The notes under the pieces are model-generated. The model did no database searches and was not told the DNA's origin. It saw only the letters and a program-made list of their open reading frames with translations. A program made the position numbers and the translations under genes. A DNA stretch of 64,000 nt. It comes from an uncultured Pseudomonadota bacterium. GTDB lineage: Bacteria > Pseudomonadota > Gammaproteobacteria > Steroidobacterales > Steroidobacteraceae. The stretch is from the NCBI GenBank assembly GCA_903838705.1, contig CAILZL010000004.1:62001-126000 (forward strand), written 5' to 3'. Shown piece by piece: positions 34,382 through 45,892 of this stretch; positions within the stretch are counted from its first letter, which is position 1, and each line of letters begins with the position of its first letter.

Positions 34382-35233
34382 ATGAAACCGGCCTGCACTC
34401 AAGTAAGTTTGAATCAACTCAGCGAGCTCTGGATCCACACAGGTACCGCCTGCAACCTTGAATGTCCGTTCTGTCTGGAAGGCTCACGCCCCGGCGATAC
34501 CAGACTGGAACGCATCAAGCTGAATGAAATCAAACCCTATCTTGATGAGGCTATACAGCTGGGCGTGCAACGCTTCTGTTTTACCGGCGGAGAACCGTTG
34601 ATCGTCAAGGATATCGTGAAGATTCTGGAATATGCGCTCAGCCTGAAACCCTGTCTGGTACTGAGCAATGGCACCGCACCACTGCTGAAGCGCATCCACC
34701 AATTACAGCTGCTGAAACAGCAACGTCACCCGCTGTCATTCCGCATCAGCATTGATTATCCGGACCAGCAACGACATGACTCGGCCCGTGGCTGGGGTAA
34801 TTTCCAGCGCGCCATTGAAGGTTTGCAGCTGCTGCATGCACAGGGCTTCGATATCTCCATCGCACGGCAGATGGATAGGGATGAAGACAAAGATGCCGTA
34901 GCAAAAGCCTACGCTCATCTGCTAAACAAGATGAACCTGCCAGAGGACACTCGCATCGTTGCCCTGCCAGAACTGGGCAAGCTGGGCACCGAACCGGCAT
35001 TGCCAGAACCGATTCAGCTGAATGACACTGCGACACAACTGATGTGCATGCACAGCCGCATGCTGATCAAGCGCGAGGGGATGCTGCGGATCCTAGCATG
35101 CGCTTTTACAGATGATGATTTGAGATTTGAGCTGGGCAACTCACTTGCCACAGCCACGCGGACTCCAGTGATTCTGCAACATCAACGATGTCAGCAATGT
35201 CTGGCTCGTGGCGCCAGCTACATCGATAAATAA
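34382..35233 (+). CDS. Radical SAM protein of unknown specificity
   Basis: A 283-aa radical SAM enzyme. The cluster-binding signature is variant-spaced, CNLECPFC (CxxxCxxC), near residue 27, with the SAM-binding GGEP in FTGGEPLIVKDI. The N-terminal core is followed by Cys residues near the C terminus (LMCMHSRML, ILACAFTD, CQQCLARG) that could hold a second cluster, as in SPASM/twitch enzymes. The substrate is not predictable. It may be co-transcribed with the helicase, which suggests RNA or ribosome-linked work, but this is inference. Confidence 0.85.
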   Translation: MKPACTQVSLNQLSELWIHTGTACNLECPFCLEGSRPGDTRLERIKLNEIKPYLDEAIQLGVQRFCFTGGEPLIVKDIVKILEYALSLKPCLVLSNGTAPLLKRIHQLQLLKQQRHPLSFRISIDYPDQQRHDSARGWGNFQRAIEGLQLLHAQGFDISIARQMDRDEDKDAVAKAYAHLLNKMNLPEDTRIVALPELGKLGTEPALPEPIQLNDTATQLMCMHSRMLIKREGMLRILACAFTDDDLRFELGNSLATATRTPVILQHQRCQQCLARGASYIDK

Positions 35234-35245
35234 GCGAAACCACGA

Positions 35246-35277
35246 CTTCACCTTCCTCAGCGCTGAGGAAGGTGAAG
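35246..35277. terminator. Perfect 32-bp palindrome between convergent genes
   Basis: Arms CTTCACCTTCCTCAGC (35246-35261) and its exact complement (35262-35277), with no spacer. It sits between the radical SAM stop and the convergent permease stop. It would form a strong hairpin in either RNA. No U-run follows, so Rho-independent action is uncertain. Confidence 0.55.
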
Positions 35278-35286
35278 CAAGAAACA

Positions 35287-36510
35287 TTAGCCGTATCGTA
35301 AAGCTTCGATTGGATCGAGCTTGGATGCACGATATGCAGGATACAACCCGAATGCCACACCCACAAAAGCAGCAAAGCCGACTGAAATGATCATGGTATT
35401 GGTTGATAGAGAGGTATTCACGTCGAAGAAGTGCTGCAAAACATAGGCTCCGCCGACACCAAATACCAAGCCCAACAAACCTCCCATCACACAGATCATG
35501 ACCGACTCAGCCAGGAATTGCAGCATGATGTCTGTACCACGCGCACCCACCGCAATTCGCAAACCAATTTCCTTGGTGCGCTCGGTTACTGCCACCAGCA
35601 TCATGTTCATGATGCCGATACCACCCACCAGCAGACTGATTCCGGCAATGGCACCTAACAGCAAGGTGAACGTATCTGTAGACTGGGAAACCAGATTGAT
35701 CATGTCCGACTGGTTACGAATAGTGAAGTCATCTTCTGCACTTTCAGCGAGACGGTGAACATTTCGCAAATCCGCAGTTATTTCATCCTGTAGCGGAGTC
35801 ATGCTGGGCTTGTCTACAGCCTTGATCCATATCTGACTGACATATTGAGTACCGGAAAGCCTGGCCTGCGCTGTTGTATAAGGCACCAGTACCAGATCAT
35901 CATTATCCCCACCAAAGCCTGAACCAGAAGCTTTCAGCGTACCAATTACAGTAAAAGGAACGCGTCCTATCCGGATCTGTTCACCGACCGGATCTTGCCC
36001 GCCAAACAGCTCTTCCACCACGGTCTGCCCTACTACAGCCACTGTCGCTCGGCTCTGTACTTCGGCTTCAGTGAACATCGCACCGGTGTCAATCTGGCGA
36101 TTACGCACATCGAGATAATCAACGCTCACACCATTTACTGAACTGGAATCATTGGTAGCACCCCAGATCAACTGTCCGGTGGCGTTGACAATGGGTGTCA
36201 AGCCACTGGCAGTGGACAATGACTTTCGAAGAAAATCCACATCAGTGATAGTCAGCGTACTGCGACTGGCCGATGAACCACGACCAAAACTGACCCCCCC
36301 GGTACGTATGGTGTTTGAATTGACGATCAGCAAATTACTGCCCATTGCCGCAATTCTTGCGACCACCGTATCTTGAGCACCCTGCCCCACTGCGGTCATG
36401 GCAATTACCGACCCTACACCGATCACGATTCCGAGCAGAGTGAGCAGGGTCCGCAACCAGTTCAGGCGAATGCTCTGAATGGCAGTCTTGAGCAATAACC
36501 AGTACGTCAT
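35287..36510 (-). CDS. ABC transporter permease, MacB/FtsX family
   Basis: A 407-aa permease with the four-TM MacB/FtsX layout: TM1 near residue 22 (LLTLLGIVIGVGSVIAM), a periplasmic MacB core domain of about 230 residues, and three C-terminal TMs (LLLGAIAGISLLVGGIGIMN; AESVMICVMGGLLGLVFGVG; TMIISVGFAAFVGVAFGLYP). The last residues SKLDPIEALRYG are family-typical. MacB-type machines transmit force to push periplasmic substrates to TolC; they do not carry them across the inner membrane. It overlaps the ATPase gene by 4 bases. In E. coli MacB the two parts are one protein; here they are separate. Confidence 0.92.
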   Translation of the reverse strand: MTYWLLLKTAIQSIRLNWLRTLLTLLGIVIGVGSVIAMTAVGQGAQDTVVARIAAMGSNLLIVNSNTIRTGGVSFGRGSSASRSTLTITDVDFLRKSLSTASGLTPIVNATGQLIWGATNDSSSVNGVSVDYLDVRNRQIDTGAMFTEAEVQSRATVAVVGQTVVEELFGGQDPVGEQIRIGRVPFTVIGTLKASGSGFGGDNDDLVLVPYTTAQARLSGTQYVSQIWIKAVDKPSMTPLQDEITADLRNVHRLAESAEDDFTIRNQSDMINLVSQSTDTFTLLLGAIAGISLLVGGIGIMNMMLVAVTERTKEIGLRIAVGARGTDIMLQFLAESVMICVMGGLLGLVFGVGGAYVLQHFFDVNTSLSTNTMIISVGFAAFVGVAFGLYPAYRASKLDPIEALRYG

Positions 36511-37244
36511 GCTGCCACTCCCGGATGCTCAACCTTGGTATCACCAATTACCAGACCATCCTTGATCTCAATCTTGCGATTGGTATTTGCCGCAATATTC
36601 GGGTCGTGGGTAATGATCATGACTGTAGTACCCTGTCGATTAAGTTCCTTGAACAAGTCGAGAATGTCGCGCGCAGTACTGCTATCAAGATTTCCCGTCG
36701 GTTCATCTGCCATCAGCAGCGATGGCTTGTTAACAAGCGCACGCGCAATAGCCACACGTTGCTGCTGTCCACCTGACATCTGGGTGGGTCGGTTATTCAC
36801 TTTATCCCCGAGGCCAGTGCGCTCAAGGGCACTTATCGCAGCCGCACGCATATTGGGTTGTTTGCGCAGATGATCATAACCGAGAGGCAGCATTACATTT
36901 TCAAGTGCTGTCAGCCTTGGTAACAGATGGAAACTCTGGAATACGAATCCCAGCACCTGATTCCGGACTGCAGCAAGATCATTCAGGCTCATCTTGTTGA
37001 TGTGATGTCCAGCCAGCCAGTAATCCCCCCCAGTAGGACGATCGAGACAGCCCAGAATATTCAGCAACGTTGATTTACCAGAGCCAGATTGACCGATGAT
37101 GGAAAGCAGCTCTCCTTCAACAATATCAATGTCCACACCTCGTAAGGCCCAGAAGTCCTCACCCAGGTGATACATTTTGGTCAGGCCGCGCACACGAAGC
37201 AGGGGCATACCCGCCTCGCCTGCATTTTTGAATGCATTAGACAT
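36507..37244 (-). CDS. ABC transporter ATP-binding protein (MacB/LolD type)
   Basis: A 245-aa ATPase with Walker A GQSGSGKST, Q-loop FVFQSFHLLP, signature MSGGQQQRVAIARAL, Walker B LLMADEPTGNLD and switch His (MIITHDP). These are characteristic of the MacB/LolD/FtsE group. The start at 37244 is preceded by GGGG. It is coupled to the permease through ATGA-type overlap and follows the adaptor gene by 15 bases, giving an operon adaptor-ATPase-permease. It powers the mechanotransmission cycle. Confidence 0.93.
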   Translation of the reverse strand: MSNAFKNAGEAGMPLLRVRGLTKMYHLGEDFWALRGVDIDIVEGELLSIIGQSGSGKSTLLNILGCLDRPTGGDYWLAGHHINKMSLNDLAAVRNQVLGFVFQSFHLLPRLTALENVMLPLGYDHLRKQPNMRAAAISALERTGLGDKVNNRPTQMSGGQQQRVAIARALVNKPSLLMADEPTGNLDSSTARDILDLFKELNRQGTTVMIITHDPNIAANTNRKIEIKDGLVIGDTKVEHPGVAA

Positions 37245-37259
37245 GTGTGCCCCTAGGAG

Positions 37260-39044
37260 TTATCTGCCACCACCACCCATGCCTGTGTTGCCACCACCTC
37301 CGGCACCAAATCCACTGGTGGCACCAAAGCCCTGGAGTGCACTGTTACTCTTGGAAGAGGAAGTTGAGCTGGAACTATTTGGATTAACAACCCGGGTCAC
37401 AATTTCATCACCTTCTTTCAAGGCATCCGGTTGCAATGGCTCAACTGCTGAACTGGTCAAATCACTTGCAATGACTCGCACAGGCACTGAGTATGCCTTG
37501 CCTTCAGCATTGACCATCCATACAGCTGTTCGGCGGCTTCGTCCGCTCTTGCCTTGACCACCATTCTGTCCCATCTCTCTTGGACCAGACATACCGCCAC
37601 CACCAGCACCCGCCGGGGAACCGCCGAGTTCGCTGCCCTGAACTCTGTCACGACCTGACATGCCACCACTGGCAGCACCTGATGCAGAACCACCATCAGC
37701 ACTTGCCACGCTTGGGCCAGCATGATCGCCGTTCTGTCCGCGATCCCTTTGACCGGACATGCCGCCACCACTTTCTGCGGAAGACCCAGATCCATCAGCA
37801 CCAGCGTGCATTCCACCTCCTGTGTGATCACCATTCTGTCCCCTATCTCGTCTGCCTGACATGCCCTCAGCGCTGCTATTGGCATCTACAGCAGCAATAC
37901 TGGTCTCTGCTCTGGCCATCATGCCGCCGCGATCACTATTCTGCGTTCCATCTCTCTGGCTGGCCATACCAGCTGCGCTGCTGCTGGAAACGGAAGAGAC
38001 ACTTACAACTTCAGCACTGGCTGCTTTTCCATCAGCATGCTGAGTCCCTTGTCCAGTCGAGAGATCGTCCTTGGCTGAACTTGATTCAGAGCTTGAGGAA
38101 GCCACCCTCATATCAACAGGTATATTGACCCGCAGTGCTGTATTTGGAATCAGCAGCACATTTTCATGGCTGGACTGAATGAAGCTGATGGTTGTAGTCA
38201 TGCCTGGAAACAGCAGCAAGTCCGGATTTTCCGCATCCAGCACAACGGTGTAGGTCACAACATTATTGGTAGTAGTCGACTTGAGACGCACCTGACGAAC
38301 TGTTGCATTAAAGACGTTGTCTGGAAGACCGGAAACCGTGAAGCGAGCCTTCATTCCTTCTTTGATCAGAGGAATCTGCGTTTCATCCACAGTGGCCAGA
38401 ATTTTCATGGTACGCAAATCAGAAGCCACAACAAACATGGTTGGCGCGGTCATGCTGGACTGTACCGTATTACCGGGATCCACGTTGCGGTTGGAAATAA
38501 TTCCATCTATCGGCGCGCGAATTTCCGCGTATTTCAATTGAACATTCTGCTTCTCGAAATCAACTTTAGCTGCATCAAGCTGCGCCTTCGCTGTATTTAC
38601 AGCCACCTGTAATGTACGGATATCCTTGTCAGACAAATAACCTTGCGCATAAATCGGCTTGCTTTCATCCAGCTGCTGGACTGCTTCCTTGTAGGCGGTT
38701 TCACGTTGAATCAGTGCCGCACGGGATGAATCTACCTGCGCCTGCAATGTCTGAGGGTCTACCAGAGCCAGCAAGTCTCCTTTTTTAACGTAATCGTTAA
38801 AATCCACCAATACCTTGGTGACAATGCCAGATACCTGACTACCAACTGTTACCTCCTCCAAAGCGGAGAGTGCGCCGGTAGATGATATGGATTCAATCAG
38901 GTTTCCCCGTTTGACAGTGGTTTTATCCAGTGTAATGACATCTGCTTTCTTGGCCTGCTTCGACCAGTAGTACACACCCCCAGCAGCAGCCAGGGCGACC
39001 AGAATCCATACACCATAACGGCGTGGGCGAGAAATTGCGTTCAT
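37260..39044 (-). CDS. Periplasmic adaptor (MacA-like/HlyD family) with long low-complexity insert
   Basis: A 594-aa membrane-fusion protein; MacA is usually about 370-400. An N-terminal anchor (YGVWILVALAAAGGVYYW) leads to the barrel-sandwich hybrid and coiled-coil hairpin (GSQVSGIVTKVLVDFNDYVK; AVQQLDESKPIYAQGYLSDK) and a beta-barrel ending TALRVNIPVDMRVA near residue 310. About 185 residues of Ser/Gly/Asp/Arg/Met-rich sequence follow, with at least five imperfect repeats of the kind GMSGQRDRGQNGDH. The normal domain resumes at TAVWMVNAEGKAYSVPVRV near 500. The C terminus is Gly-rich (GFGAGGGGNTGMGGGGR). It links the inner-membrane ABC unit to an outer-membrane channel, which is not encoded here. 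Confidence 0.9.
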   Translation of the reverse strand: MNAISRPRRYGVWILVALAAAGGVYYWSKQAKKADVITLDKTTVKRGNLIESISSTGALSALEEVTVGSQVSGIVTKVLVDFNDYVKKGDLLALVDPQTLQAQVDSSRAALIQRETAYKEAVQQLDESKPIYAQGYLSDKDIRTLQVAVNTAKAQLDAAKVDFEKQNVQLKYAEIRAPIDGIISNRNVDPGNTVQSSMTAPTMFVVASDLRTMKILATVDETQIPLIKEGMKARFTVSGLPDNVFNATVRQVRLKSTTTNNVVTYTVVLDAENPDLLLFPGMTTTISFIQSSHENVLLIPNTALRVNIPVDMRVASSSSESSSAKDDLSTGQGTQHADGKAASAEVVSVSSVSSSSAAGMASQRDGTQNSDRGGMMARAETSIAAVDANSSAEGMSGRRDRGQNGDHTGGGMHAGADGSGSSAESGGGMSGQRDRGQNGDHAGPSVASADGGSASGAASGGMSGRDRVQGSELGGSPAGAGGGGMSGPREMGQNGGQGKSGRSRRTAVWMVNAEGKAYSVPVRVIASDLTSSAVEPLQPDALKEGDEIVTRVVNPNSSSSTSSSKSNSALQGFGATSGFGAGGGGNTGMGGGGR

Positions 39045-39236
39045 GTGCTATTCGCTATGAAGAAGAATCAGCAAGTATAGGGGGTTTAACGGTCTTAATG
39101 ATCGCAAAATGCACTCACCAGTAATCGTAATAAGTGCAAAGTTGCGTCAAGCCGTAATGGATAATTGCGTTATCCAGCAAATCAGCTTGCGGGGCATGCC
39201 GCCAACCAGAAAGACCTGCGCGCGATTATGTTCGCA

Positions 39237-40178
39237 CTAATGCAGACTCTGATTACCAAGCCCGCTTGTTGCAGCAACAAACAATTGCGCCACATCCACC
39301 GCATCAAAAACGTAGGCCCGATTACAGAAGTCGCAATTTACTTCAACCTGTCCTTGCTCAGCCAGAATACCCTGCACCTCTTCGGAACCCAACGCCTGCA
39401 ACATGCTGCTCACCCGTTCACGTGAGCAACGGCATTTGAAATAGACAGGTACTGAATCAAACAGACGCAGGTCATCCTCACTGAAAAGCCGCCGCAGAAT
39501 TTCTCGATCCGCCAGCCCCTTTAACTCATCAGACTTGAGGGTATCGGCAATCAATTGCACGCGCTGCCAGTCATCTTCCAGCTGCTGCTCAACTTTCTGC
39601 TCAAGCCCGACATCGGTATCCGGCTCCTCAGACCTCTTTGGAGTCGGCAGACGTTGTAACAGCATGCCTGATACCCCCTGCTCATCAGCATGCAGCCAGA
39701 GACGGGTTGGCAACTGTTCGGATTGTTCAAAATAGGCTTCCAGACACGTTGCGAGACGGGCACCCGACATCGGCACCACGCCCTGATAGCGCTGCTGCAG
39801 ATCTTCACTTTCAAGTGTAACCGTCAGGTTGCCTTCGCCGGCCAGCTCCTGAACTGAAGCCTCTCCCACCGGCAGTTCATCGGAACGATAACGCGCCAGA
39901 CCACGCACTCCCAGTCCGGAAGTACATTGCGCCAGCAGCAGATGCATGGGACCTTCGCCTTTCAGCTGGAGGGTCAGCTGGCCATCAAACTTTACCGAGG
40001 CGGCCAGCATCACCGATGCCACCACCGCTTCACCCAGAATGGTACGGACGGCCTGCGGATATTCACGATGCTCCAGCAAGGCCATCCATGAAGCATCCAT
40101 GTGGATCAGCAGGCCACGGATAGGCAAGTGTTCAAAGTCAAATCGATGCAGACAATCAGAATCGTGCAAGTCAGTCAT
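39237..40178 (-). CDS. hslO: Redox-regulated chaperone Hsp33
   Basis: A 313-aa Hsp33; the ATG complement 40176-40178 is the start (a TTG at 40187 is less likely). Zinc ligands are present in CRCSRERV and CDFCNRAY (CxC...CxxC), which release zinc and form disulfides on oxidation to switch on holdase activity. The N-terminal domain shows LLIHMDASWMALLEH, and SVKFDGQLTLQLKGEGPMHL. Its start lies 5 bases after the gatB stop, so it could be read from the gatCAB transcript. Length is slightly above E. coli (292). It acts in the cytosol under oxidative and heat stress. Confidence 0.95.
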   Translation of the reverse strand: MTDLHDSDCLHRFDFEHLPIRGLLIHMDASWMALLEHREYPQAVRTILGEAVVASVMLAASVKFDGQLTLQLKGEGPMHLLLAQCTSGLGVRGLARYRSDELPVGEASVQELAGEGNLTVTLESEDLQQRYQGVVPMSGARLATCLEAYFEQSEQLPTRLWLHADEQGVSGMLLQRLPTPKRSEEPDTDVGLEQKVEQQLEDDWQRVQLIADTLKSDELKGLADREILRRLFSEDDLRLFDSVPVYFKCRCSRERVSSMLQALGSEEVQGILAEQGQVEVNCDFCNRAYVFDAVDVAQLFVAATSGLGNQSLH

Positions 40179-40183
40179 CAAGA

Positions 40184-41635
40184 TCAACCTGCCAGCTTCG
40201 ATTTCAACAGTTCATTTACCTGTGCCGGATTGGCCTTGCCAGCCGTCTGCTTCATCACCTGTCCGACAAAGAAGGCAAACAGCTTGTCCTTGCCTGACCG
40301 GTAATCTGCAAGCTGTTTCGGATTCGCGGCAATGATGTCATCAATCACCTTTTCTATGGCGCCGGTATCAGTGATCTGCTTCAACCCCTTTGATTCGATG
40401 ATTGCATCCGCACTACCGCCTTCCGCCCACATCACTTCAAACACTTCCTTGGCCAGTTTGCCGGAAATGGTTGAGTCATTGATGCGTGACTGCAATCCAG
40501 CTAATTGTTCGGGAGTGACCTTACTTTCAGTAATATCCAGATTTTCTTTATTAAGAGAGAAAGTAAGGATATTAGTTACTGTATTGGCAACCGCCTTAGC
40601 GTTACTTTTACGATCACCACCTACAACTATGCTTACTGTTTTATCGTAATACTCTGCCAACTCGCGCGAAGCAGTCAGGACACCTGCATCGTAGGGAGAT
40701 AAGTCGAACTCCCGCACAAGGCGGTGGGCTTTTTCATCAGGTAACTCCGGCAGTGTGGCGCGAATATCGCTGATAAAAGCATCATCAAGTACCACCGGCA
40801 ACAGATCAGGATCAGGAAAATAACGATAGTCGTTAGCTTCTTCCTTTGAGCGCAGCGCACGGGTCTCACCTTTGTCCGGATCGAACAGGCGCGTCTGCTG
40901 CTGAACCGTTCCACCGCCTTCAATCAACTCTATCTGCCGTGCAACTTCGTAATTGATTGCCTTTTCAATGAAGCGGAATGAATTGAGATTCTTGATCTCG
41001 CACCGGGTTCCGAATTTTTCAGCACCAGCTTTGCGCACCGAGACATTGGCATCACAACGGAATGAACCTTCCTGCATGTTGCCATCACAGATTTCCAGAT
41101 AGCGAACCAGCGTATGAATCTTCTTCATGTACGCCACCGCTTCTTTTGCCGAACGCATGTCCGGTTCAGAAACGATTTCAATCAGGGGTGTACCTGCACG
41201 GTTCAGATCAATGCCGGTATAGCCCTGAAAATCCTCATGCAGCGATTTGCCTGCATCCTCTTCCAGATGTGCGCGGGTAATCCTGATGGTCTTGGTACTG
41301 CCATCTTCCAGCACGATATCCATCTTGCCATGTTCAACAATTGGCAATTCATACTGGCTGATCTGGTAACCCTTGGGCAGGTCAGGATAGAAGTAGTTCT
41401 TGCGGGCAAACACCGATCGTTGTGCGACCTTTGCGCCCACCGCCAGACCGAATTTCACCGCCATCTTTACGGCATTCTGATTGAGCACCGGCAGTACGCC
41501 GGGATATCCCAGATCAACCAGATTGGCTTGCGTATTCGGCGCCGCACCGAAGGCTGTAGATGACCCTGAAAATATCTTGGTCCGGGTCGCCAGCTGTGCG
41601 TGGATTTCCAGACCGATCACTGTTTCCCAACTCAT
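40184..41635 (-). CDS. gatB: Aspartyl/glutamyl-tRNA(Asn/Gln) amidotransferase subunit B
   Basis: A 483-aa subunit that activates Glu-tRNA(Gln) or Asp-tRNA(Asn) and transfers ammonia from GatA. I start at the ATG giving [20 protein letters not shown], the conserved family start; a start 7 codons upstream (41656) is also possible. Signatures [33 protein letters not shown] and [15 protein letters not shown] are present, with the YqeY-like tail at the C terminus ([20 protein letters not shown]). It is last in gatC-gatA-gatB. Confidence 0.96.
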   Translation of the reverse strand: MSWETVIGLEIHAQLATRTKIFSGSSTAFGAAPNTQANLVDLGYPGVLPVLNQNAVKMAVKFGLAVGAKVAQRSVFARKNYFYPDLPKGYQISQYELPIVEHGKMDIVLEDGSTKTIRITRAHLEEDAGKSLHEDFQGYTGIDLNRAGTPLIEIVSEPDMRSAKEAVAYMKKIHTLVRYLEICDGNMQEGSFRCDANVSVRKAGAEKFGTRCEIKNLNSFRFIEKAINYEVARQIELIEGGGTVQQQTRLFDPDKGETRALRSKEEANDYRYFPDPDLLPVVLDDAFISDIRATLPELPDEKAHRLVREFDLSPYDAGVLTASRELAEYYDKTVSIVVGGDRKSNAKAVANTVTNILTFSLNKENLDITESKVTPEQLAGLQSRINDSTISGKLAKEVFEVMWAEGGSADAIIESKGLKQITDTGAIEKVIDDIIAANPKQLADYRSGKDKLFAFFVGQVMKQTAGKANPAQVNELLKSKLAG

Positions 41636-41658
41636 AGCATCACTTTGCATATTCATGA

Positions 41659-43122
41659 TCACGCGTATCGTTCAGGCATGCGCTTGTGCCAGTCAGTGAC
41701 TTGCTGGTACCCGTGCGCAACATTCAGCAATTTGGCTTCTGCGAAATGACCACCGATGATTTGCAAGCCCACTGGCAATCCGTCAAGAAAGCCGCAGGGA
41801 ATCGACATGGCGGGCAATCCCGCAAGGTTGGCACCAATCGTGTAAATATCATTCAGATACATGGTGACCGGATCATCCACCTTGGCACCAATATCAAACG
41901 CAGTCGTCGGTGAGGTTGGCCCCATCAGAACATCAACCTGCTTGAAGGCATTGGCGAACTCTTCGGTGATCAGACGCCGGATCTTCTGTGCGCGCAGATA
42001 GTACGCATCGTAATAACCCGCAGATAACACATAGGTACCTGTCATGATGCGTCGCTTGACCTCACTGCCAAACCCTTCACCGCGGGAACGTGTATACAGA
42101 TCCTGCAGATCGCGTGGATTGTCACAGCGATAACCAAAGCGCACCCCATCAAAGCGGGACAGGTTGGAAGAACATTCAGCCGGTGCCACCACATAATAGG
42201 TAGGCACAGACAGCGGCAGATTTGGCAGACTCACTTCTACCAGCCGTGCACCCAGCTGTTCGTATACGGCCAGCGCCTCCCGTACAGGCTTGGCATTCTC
42301 ATTACTCAAACCTTGTTCGAAAAACTCTTTAACCAGACCTATCTTCAGCCCCTTGAGAGACTGGTTGAGCGTGGCGCTGTAATCCGGCACCGGCGTATCC
42401 ACGCTGGTGGAATCCTGCACGTCAAAACCCGACATGGATTGCAGCAATAGCGCTGCATCTTCAGCGCTCAGGCACATCACCCCTCCCTGATCCAGGCTTG
42501 AGGCGAATGCAATCATGCCGTAACGGGATACACGACCATAGGTTGGCTTGATACCTGTTAATGATGTAAGCGCAGCAGGCTGCCGTATTGATCCGCCGGT
42601 ATCAGTACCAGTTGCAGCAGGGGCAATACGCGCTGCCACCGCAGCGGCGGAACCACCTGATGATCCTCCCGGTACTTTGGCCAGATTCCAAGGATTCTTT
42701 ACTGCGCCGTAGAAACTGGTTTCGTTGGAAGAACCCATGGCAAATTCATCCATATTGGTCTTGCCCAGCATGACCATGCCAGCCTGCTTCAGGCGCGTCA
42801 CTACTGTCGCATCATAGGGCGATACGAAGTTGGACAGCATCTTTGATCCACAGGTAGTCAGCACTCCATCCGTACAGAAAATGTCCTTGTGTGCCAGTGG
42901 CAATCCCGTGAGAGCAGAGGCAGTCCCTGCTGCAATGCGTGCATCTGCATCAGCAGCCTGCGCCAATGCAAGCTCCGATGTCACCGTAATAAACGCATTC
43001 AGCTCGGCATCGTACTTGCTGATGCGCTCCAGAAAATGCCGCGTGAGTTCCACACTCGAAAATTTTCCAGCACGCAACCCTGCGGCGAGCTCAGTCAGAG
43101 TCTGGGCATGCAATTCAGCCAT
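41659..43122 (-). CDS. gatA: Aspartyl/glutamyl-tRNA(Asn/Gln) amidotransferase subunit A
   Basis: A 487-aa amidase-signature enzyme that releases ammonia from glutamine for GatB. The Ser-cisSer-Lys triad is recognisable: Lys in [13 protein letters not shown], and [15 protein letters not shown] with [15 protein letters not shown]. Length is typical. It starts one base into the gatC stop (TAATG), so translation is coupled. The operon lies divergent from mreB, a gene order common in betaproteobacteria. Confidence 0.96.
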   Translation of the reverse strand: MAELHAQTLTELAAGLRAGKFSSVELTRHFLERISKYDAELNAFITVTSELALAQAADADARIAAGTASALTGLPLAHKDIFCTDGVLTTCGSKMLSNFVSPYDATVVTRLKQAGMVMLGKTNMDEFAMGSSNETSFYGAVKNPWNLAKVPGGSSGGSAAAVAARIAPAATGTDTGGSIRQPAALTSLTGIKPTYGRVSRYGMIAFASSLDQGGVMCLSAEDAALLLQSMSGFDVQDSTSVDTPVPDYSATLNQSLKGLKIGLVKEFFEQGLSNENAKPVREALAVYEQLGARLVEVSLPNLPLSVPTYYVVAPAECSSNLSRFDGVRFGYRCDNPRDLQDLYTRSRGEGFGSEVKRRIMTGTYVLSAGYYDAYYLRAQKIRRLITEEFANAFKQVDVLMGPTSPTTAFDIGAKVDDPVTMYLNDIYTIGANLAGLPAMSIPCGFLDGLPVGLQIIGGHFAEAKLLNVAHGYQQVTDWHKRMPERYA

Positions 43123-43412
43123 TATTCAATCACCTTCGGTACCAGGTACAACCCGGATGAAACTTTGCCTGCATTAAGCTGGAATTTTTCATGTTGATCG
43201 GTTGCCGTGACTTCATCGGCACGCAACCGCTGCACCAGCCCCGCCAGGGGATGCGCCATTGGCTCGGTTGTCGAAACGTCAGCGGCATTCAGCTGTTCGA
43301 CCAGATGCAGAATCCGGGACAGGCTATCTGCATACAGGGATGCTTCTTCCTCGGTAATGGCCAGTCGCGCCAGATGCGCAATGGCTTCAACATCTTTTCG
43401 GGTCAAGCTCAT
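43122..43412 (-). CDS. gatC: Aspartyl/glutamyl-tRNA(Asn/Gln) amidotransferase subunit C
   Basis: A 96-aa stabilising subunit. The start [20 protein letters not shown] (ATG complement 43410-43412) is the conserved one; the frame runs open further to 43460 without need. Family features are [20 protein letters not shown], the TTEPMAHP segment and the closing LVPKVIE. It wraps GatA and GatB in the GatCAB complex. It heads the operon. Confidence 0.95.
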   Translation of the reverse strand: MSLTRKDVEAIAHLARLAITEEEASLYADSLSRILHLVEQLNAADVSTTEPMAHPLAGLVQRLRADEVTATDQHEKFQLNAGKVSSGLYLVPKVIE

Positions 43413-43638
43413 CGATTTTGACTCATTGAATTGTTCAGCTGATGCAAATTCCAACTGCACCGGTTATCGGGTCGAACATGATACACGCCGACAGTTTGGG
43501 TGTCGCATCCAGAAAACACTGTTTTGTCGACTGCAACCCGACATCACCCCTGAGAATCGCTGTCAACAATCTGGCTTTGTCCCGTCACTGACGCCATTTA
43601 CCAACTTCATCAGGATAATTTGAAGTTTGAAAACAGCA

Positions 43639-44753
<1,115 letters not shown>

Positions 44754-44841
44754 CTTCCAACCCAGACCTTGCCGGTGGGGACGTGGCAGGGTCGGATGAT
44801 TCTGCTCAACCCGTCCCCGCCAACTATTATCAAAGGCACGC

Positions 44842-45870
44842 GTGGCACGTTTCGGCTCCGATACCCGCCCGATCATTGGCCGCGGCCCCTCGCTGGTCGC
44901 ACGCTTCCTGCTGCTGGCTGCAATCAGTATCGGCCTGATGGTTGCCGATCATCGCAACAACTACCTGACAAAACTGCGCAATATCATGTCGGCGGGGATA
45001 TATCCCGCACACTGGCTGGTCGATGCCCCATTCAGAGCTTCCAGCTGGCTAATGTCCAGCTTTGCTGACAGGGATCAACTGCGCAATGAAAATGCCAGAC
45101 TGGCTGCTCAGGTCCGTGACCTTCAGGTCAGTGTGCAGAGGCTGGCGGCGGTAACTGCCGAAAATCAGAGGCTGAGAGAACTGGGTGAAGCTACCGAGGA
45201 CATCACAAAGAAACGGATGGTTGCCCAGATCATGCATGTCGATCTGGATCCATTGCGACACCGGGTATTGCTGAACAAAGGTCAGTCAGATGGTGTATTC
45301 AAGGGTCAGCCCATTCTTGATGCCCATGGCGTATTCGGGCAGATCACTCAGGTAGGTCGCTATACATCGGAAGCCATTCTGATCTCTGATCCTGAACATG
45401 CCATCCCCGTGCGAGTAAACCGCAGTGGACTGCGCACTATTGCTGCGGGTACAGGCAACCTGAACAAGTTGAATATGCCGTTTCTGACCGGAGAAGCGGA
45501 TATCAAGGTTGGCGACCTGTTGATCTCATCCGGCCTGGGTGGAATATTTCCTGCGGGCTACCCGGTTGGCATTGTCACCAGAATGGAACGCAATCCGGCT
45601 GAGACCTTTGCAACTGTGGAAGCCAGACCTCTTGCCAAACTCGACAGTGATTATGAAGTGGTGCTGATCTGGTACCAGCCACCTTCAATTGAACCCGCCA
45701 TCACACCGGCCACTATCACGAATACCCCCGTATCGGTGGAAGCTCTGGAGTCTGGCGCCAACTCAGATCAGAAACCTGATGCTGCCAGCAGCAGTACGAC
45801 GGGGACACCTGCCGCCAAACCTAAAGCCACCTCATCAGGCACCGGCTCAAGTACCAGGCCGACCCCATGA
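44842..45870 (+). CDS. mreC: Rod-shape determining protein MreC
   Basis: A 342-aa bitopic protein. GTG start; a TM segment near residue 25 (LVARFLLLAAISIGLMVA), then a periplasmic coiled coil (RDQLRNENARLAAQVRDLQV; RLAAVTAENQRLRELGE) and the two-barrel core with LNKGQSDGVFKGQPILDAHG and GLGGIFPAGYPVG. The last 70 residues are Ser/Thr/Pro/Ala-rich and probably flexible. MreC activates PBP2-RodA. It starts 88 bases after mreB. Confidence 0.94.
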   Translation: MARFGSDTRPIIGRGPSLVARFLLLAAISIGLMVADHRNNYLTKLRNIMSAGIYPAHWLVDAPFRASSWLMSSFADRDQLRNENARLAAQVRDLQVSVQRLAAVTAENQRLRELGEATEDITKKRMVAQIMHVDLDPLRHRVLLNKGQSDGVFKGQPILDAHGVFGQITQVGRYTSEAILISDPEHAIPVRVNRSGLRTIAAGTGNLNKLNMPFLTGEADIKVGDLLISSGLGGIFPAGYPVGIVTRMERNPAETFATVEARPLAKLDSDYEVVLIWYQPPSIEPAITPATITNTPVSVEALESGANSDQKPDAASSSTTGTPAAKPKATSSGTGSSTRPTP

Positions 45871-45892
45871 ACTTCCTGTCAGACATATCACC

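Noticed and set aside
37550-37980. Repeats in the adaptor gene considered as a CRISPR array
   Set aside because: The repeats are imperfect, in frame with a long coding sequence, and have no unique spacers of constant length.
37580-38128. 182-aa plus-strand ORF opposite the adaptor repeats
   Set aside because: It is the reverse of the low-complexity Gly/Ser/Asp repeats, giving a His/Arg/Cys-rich artefact.
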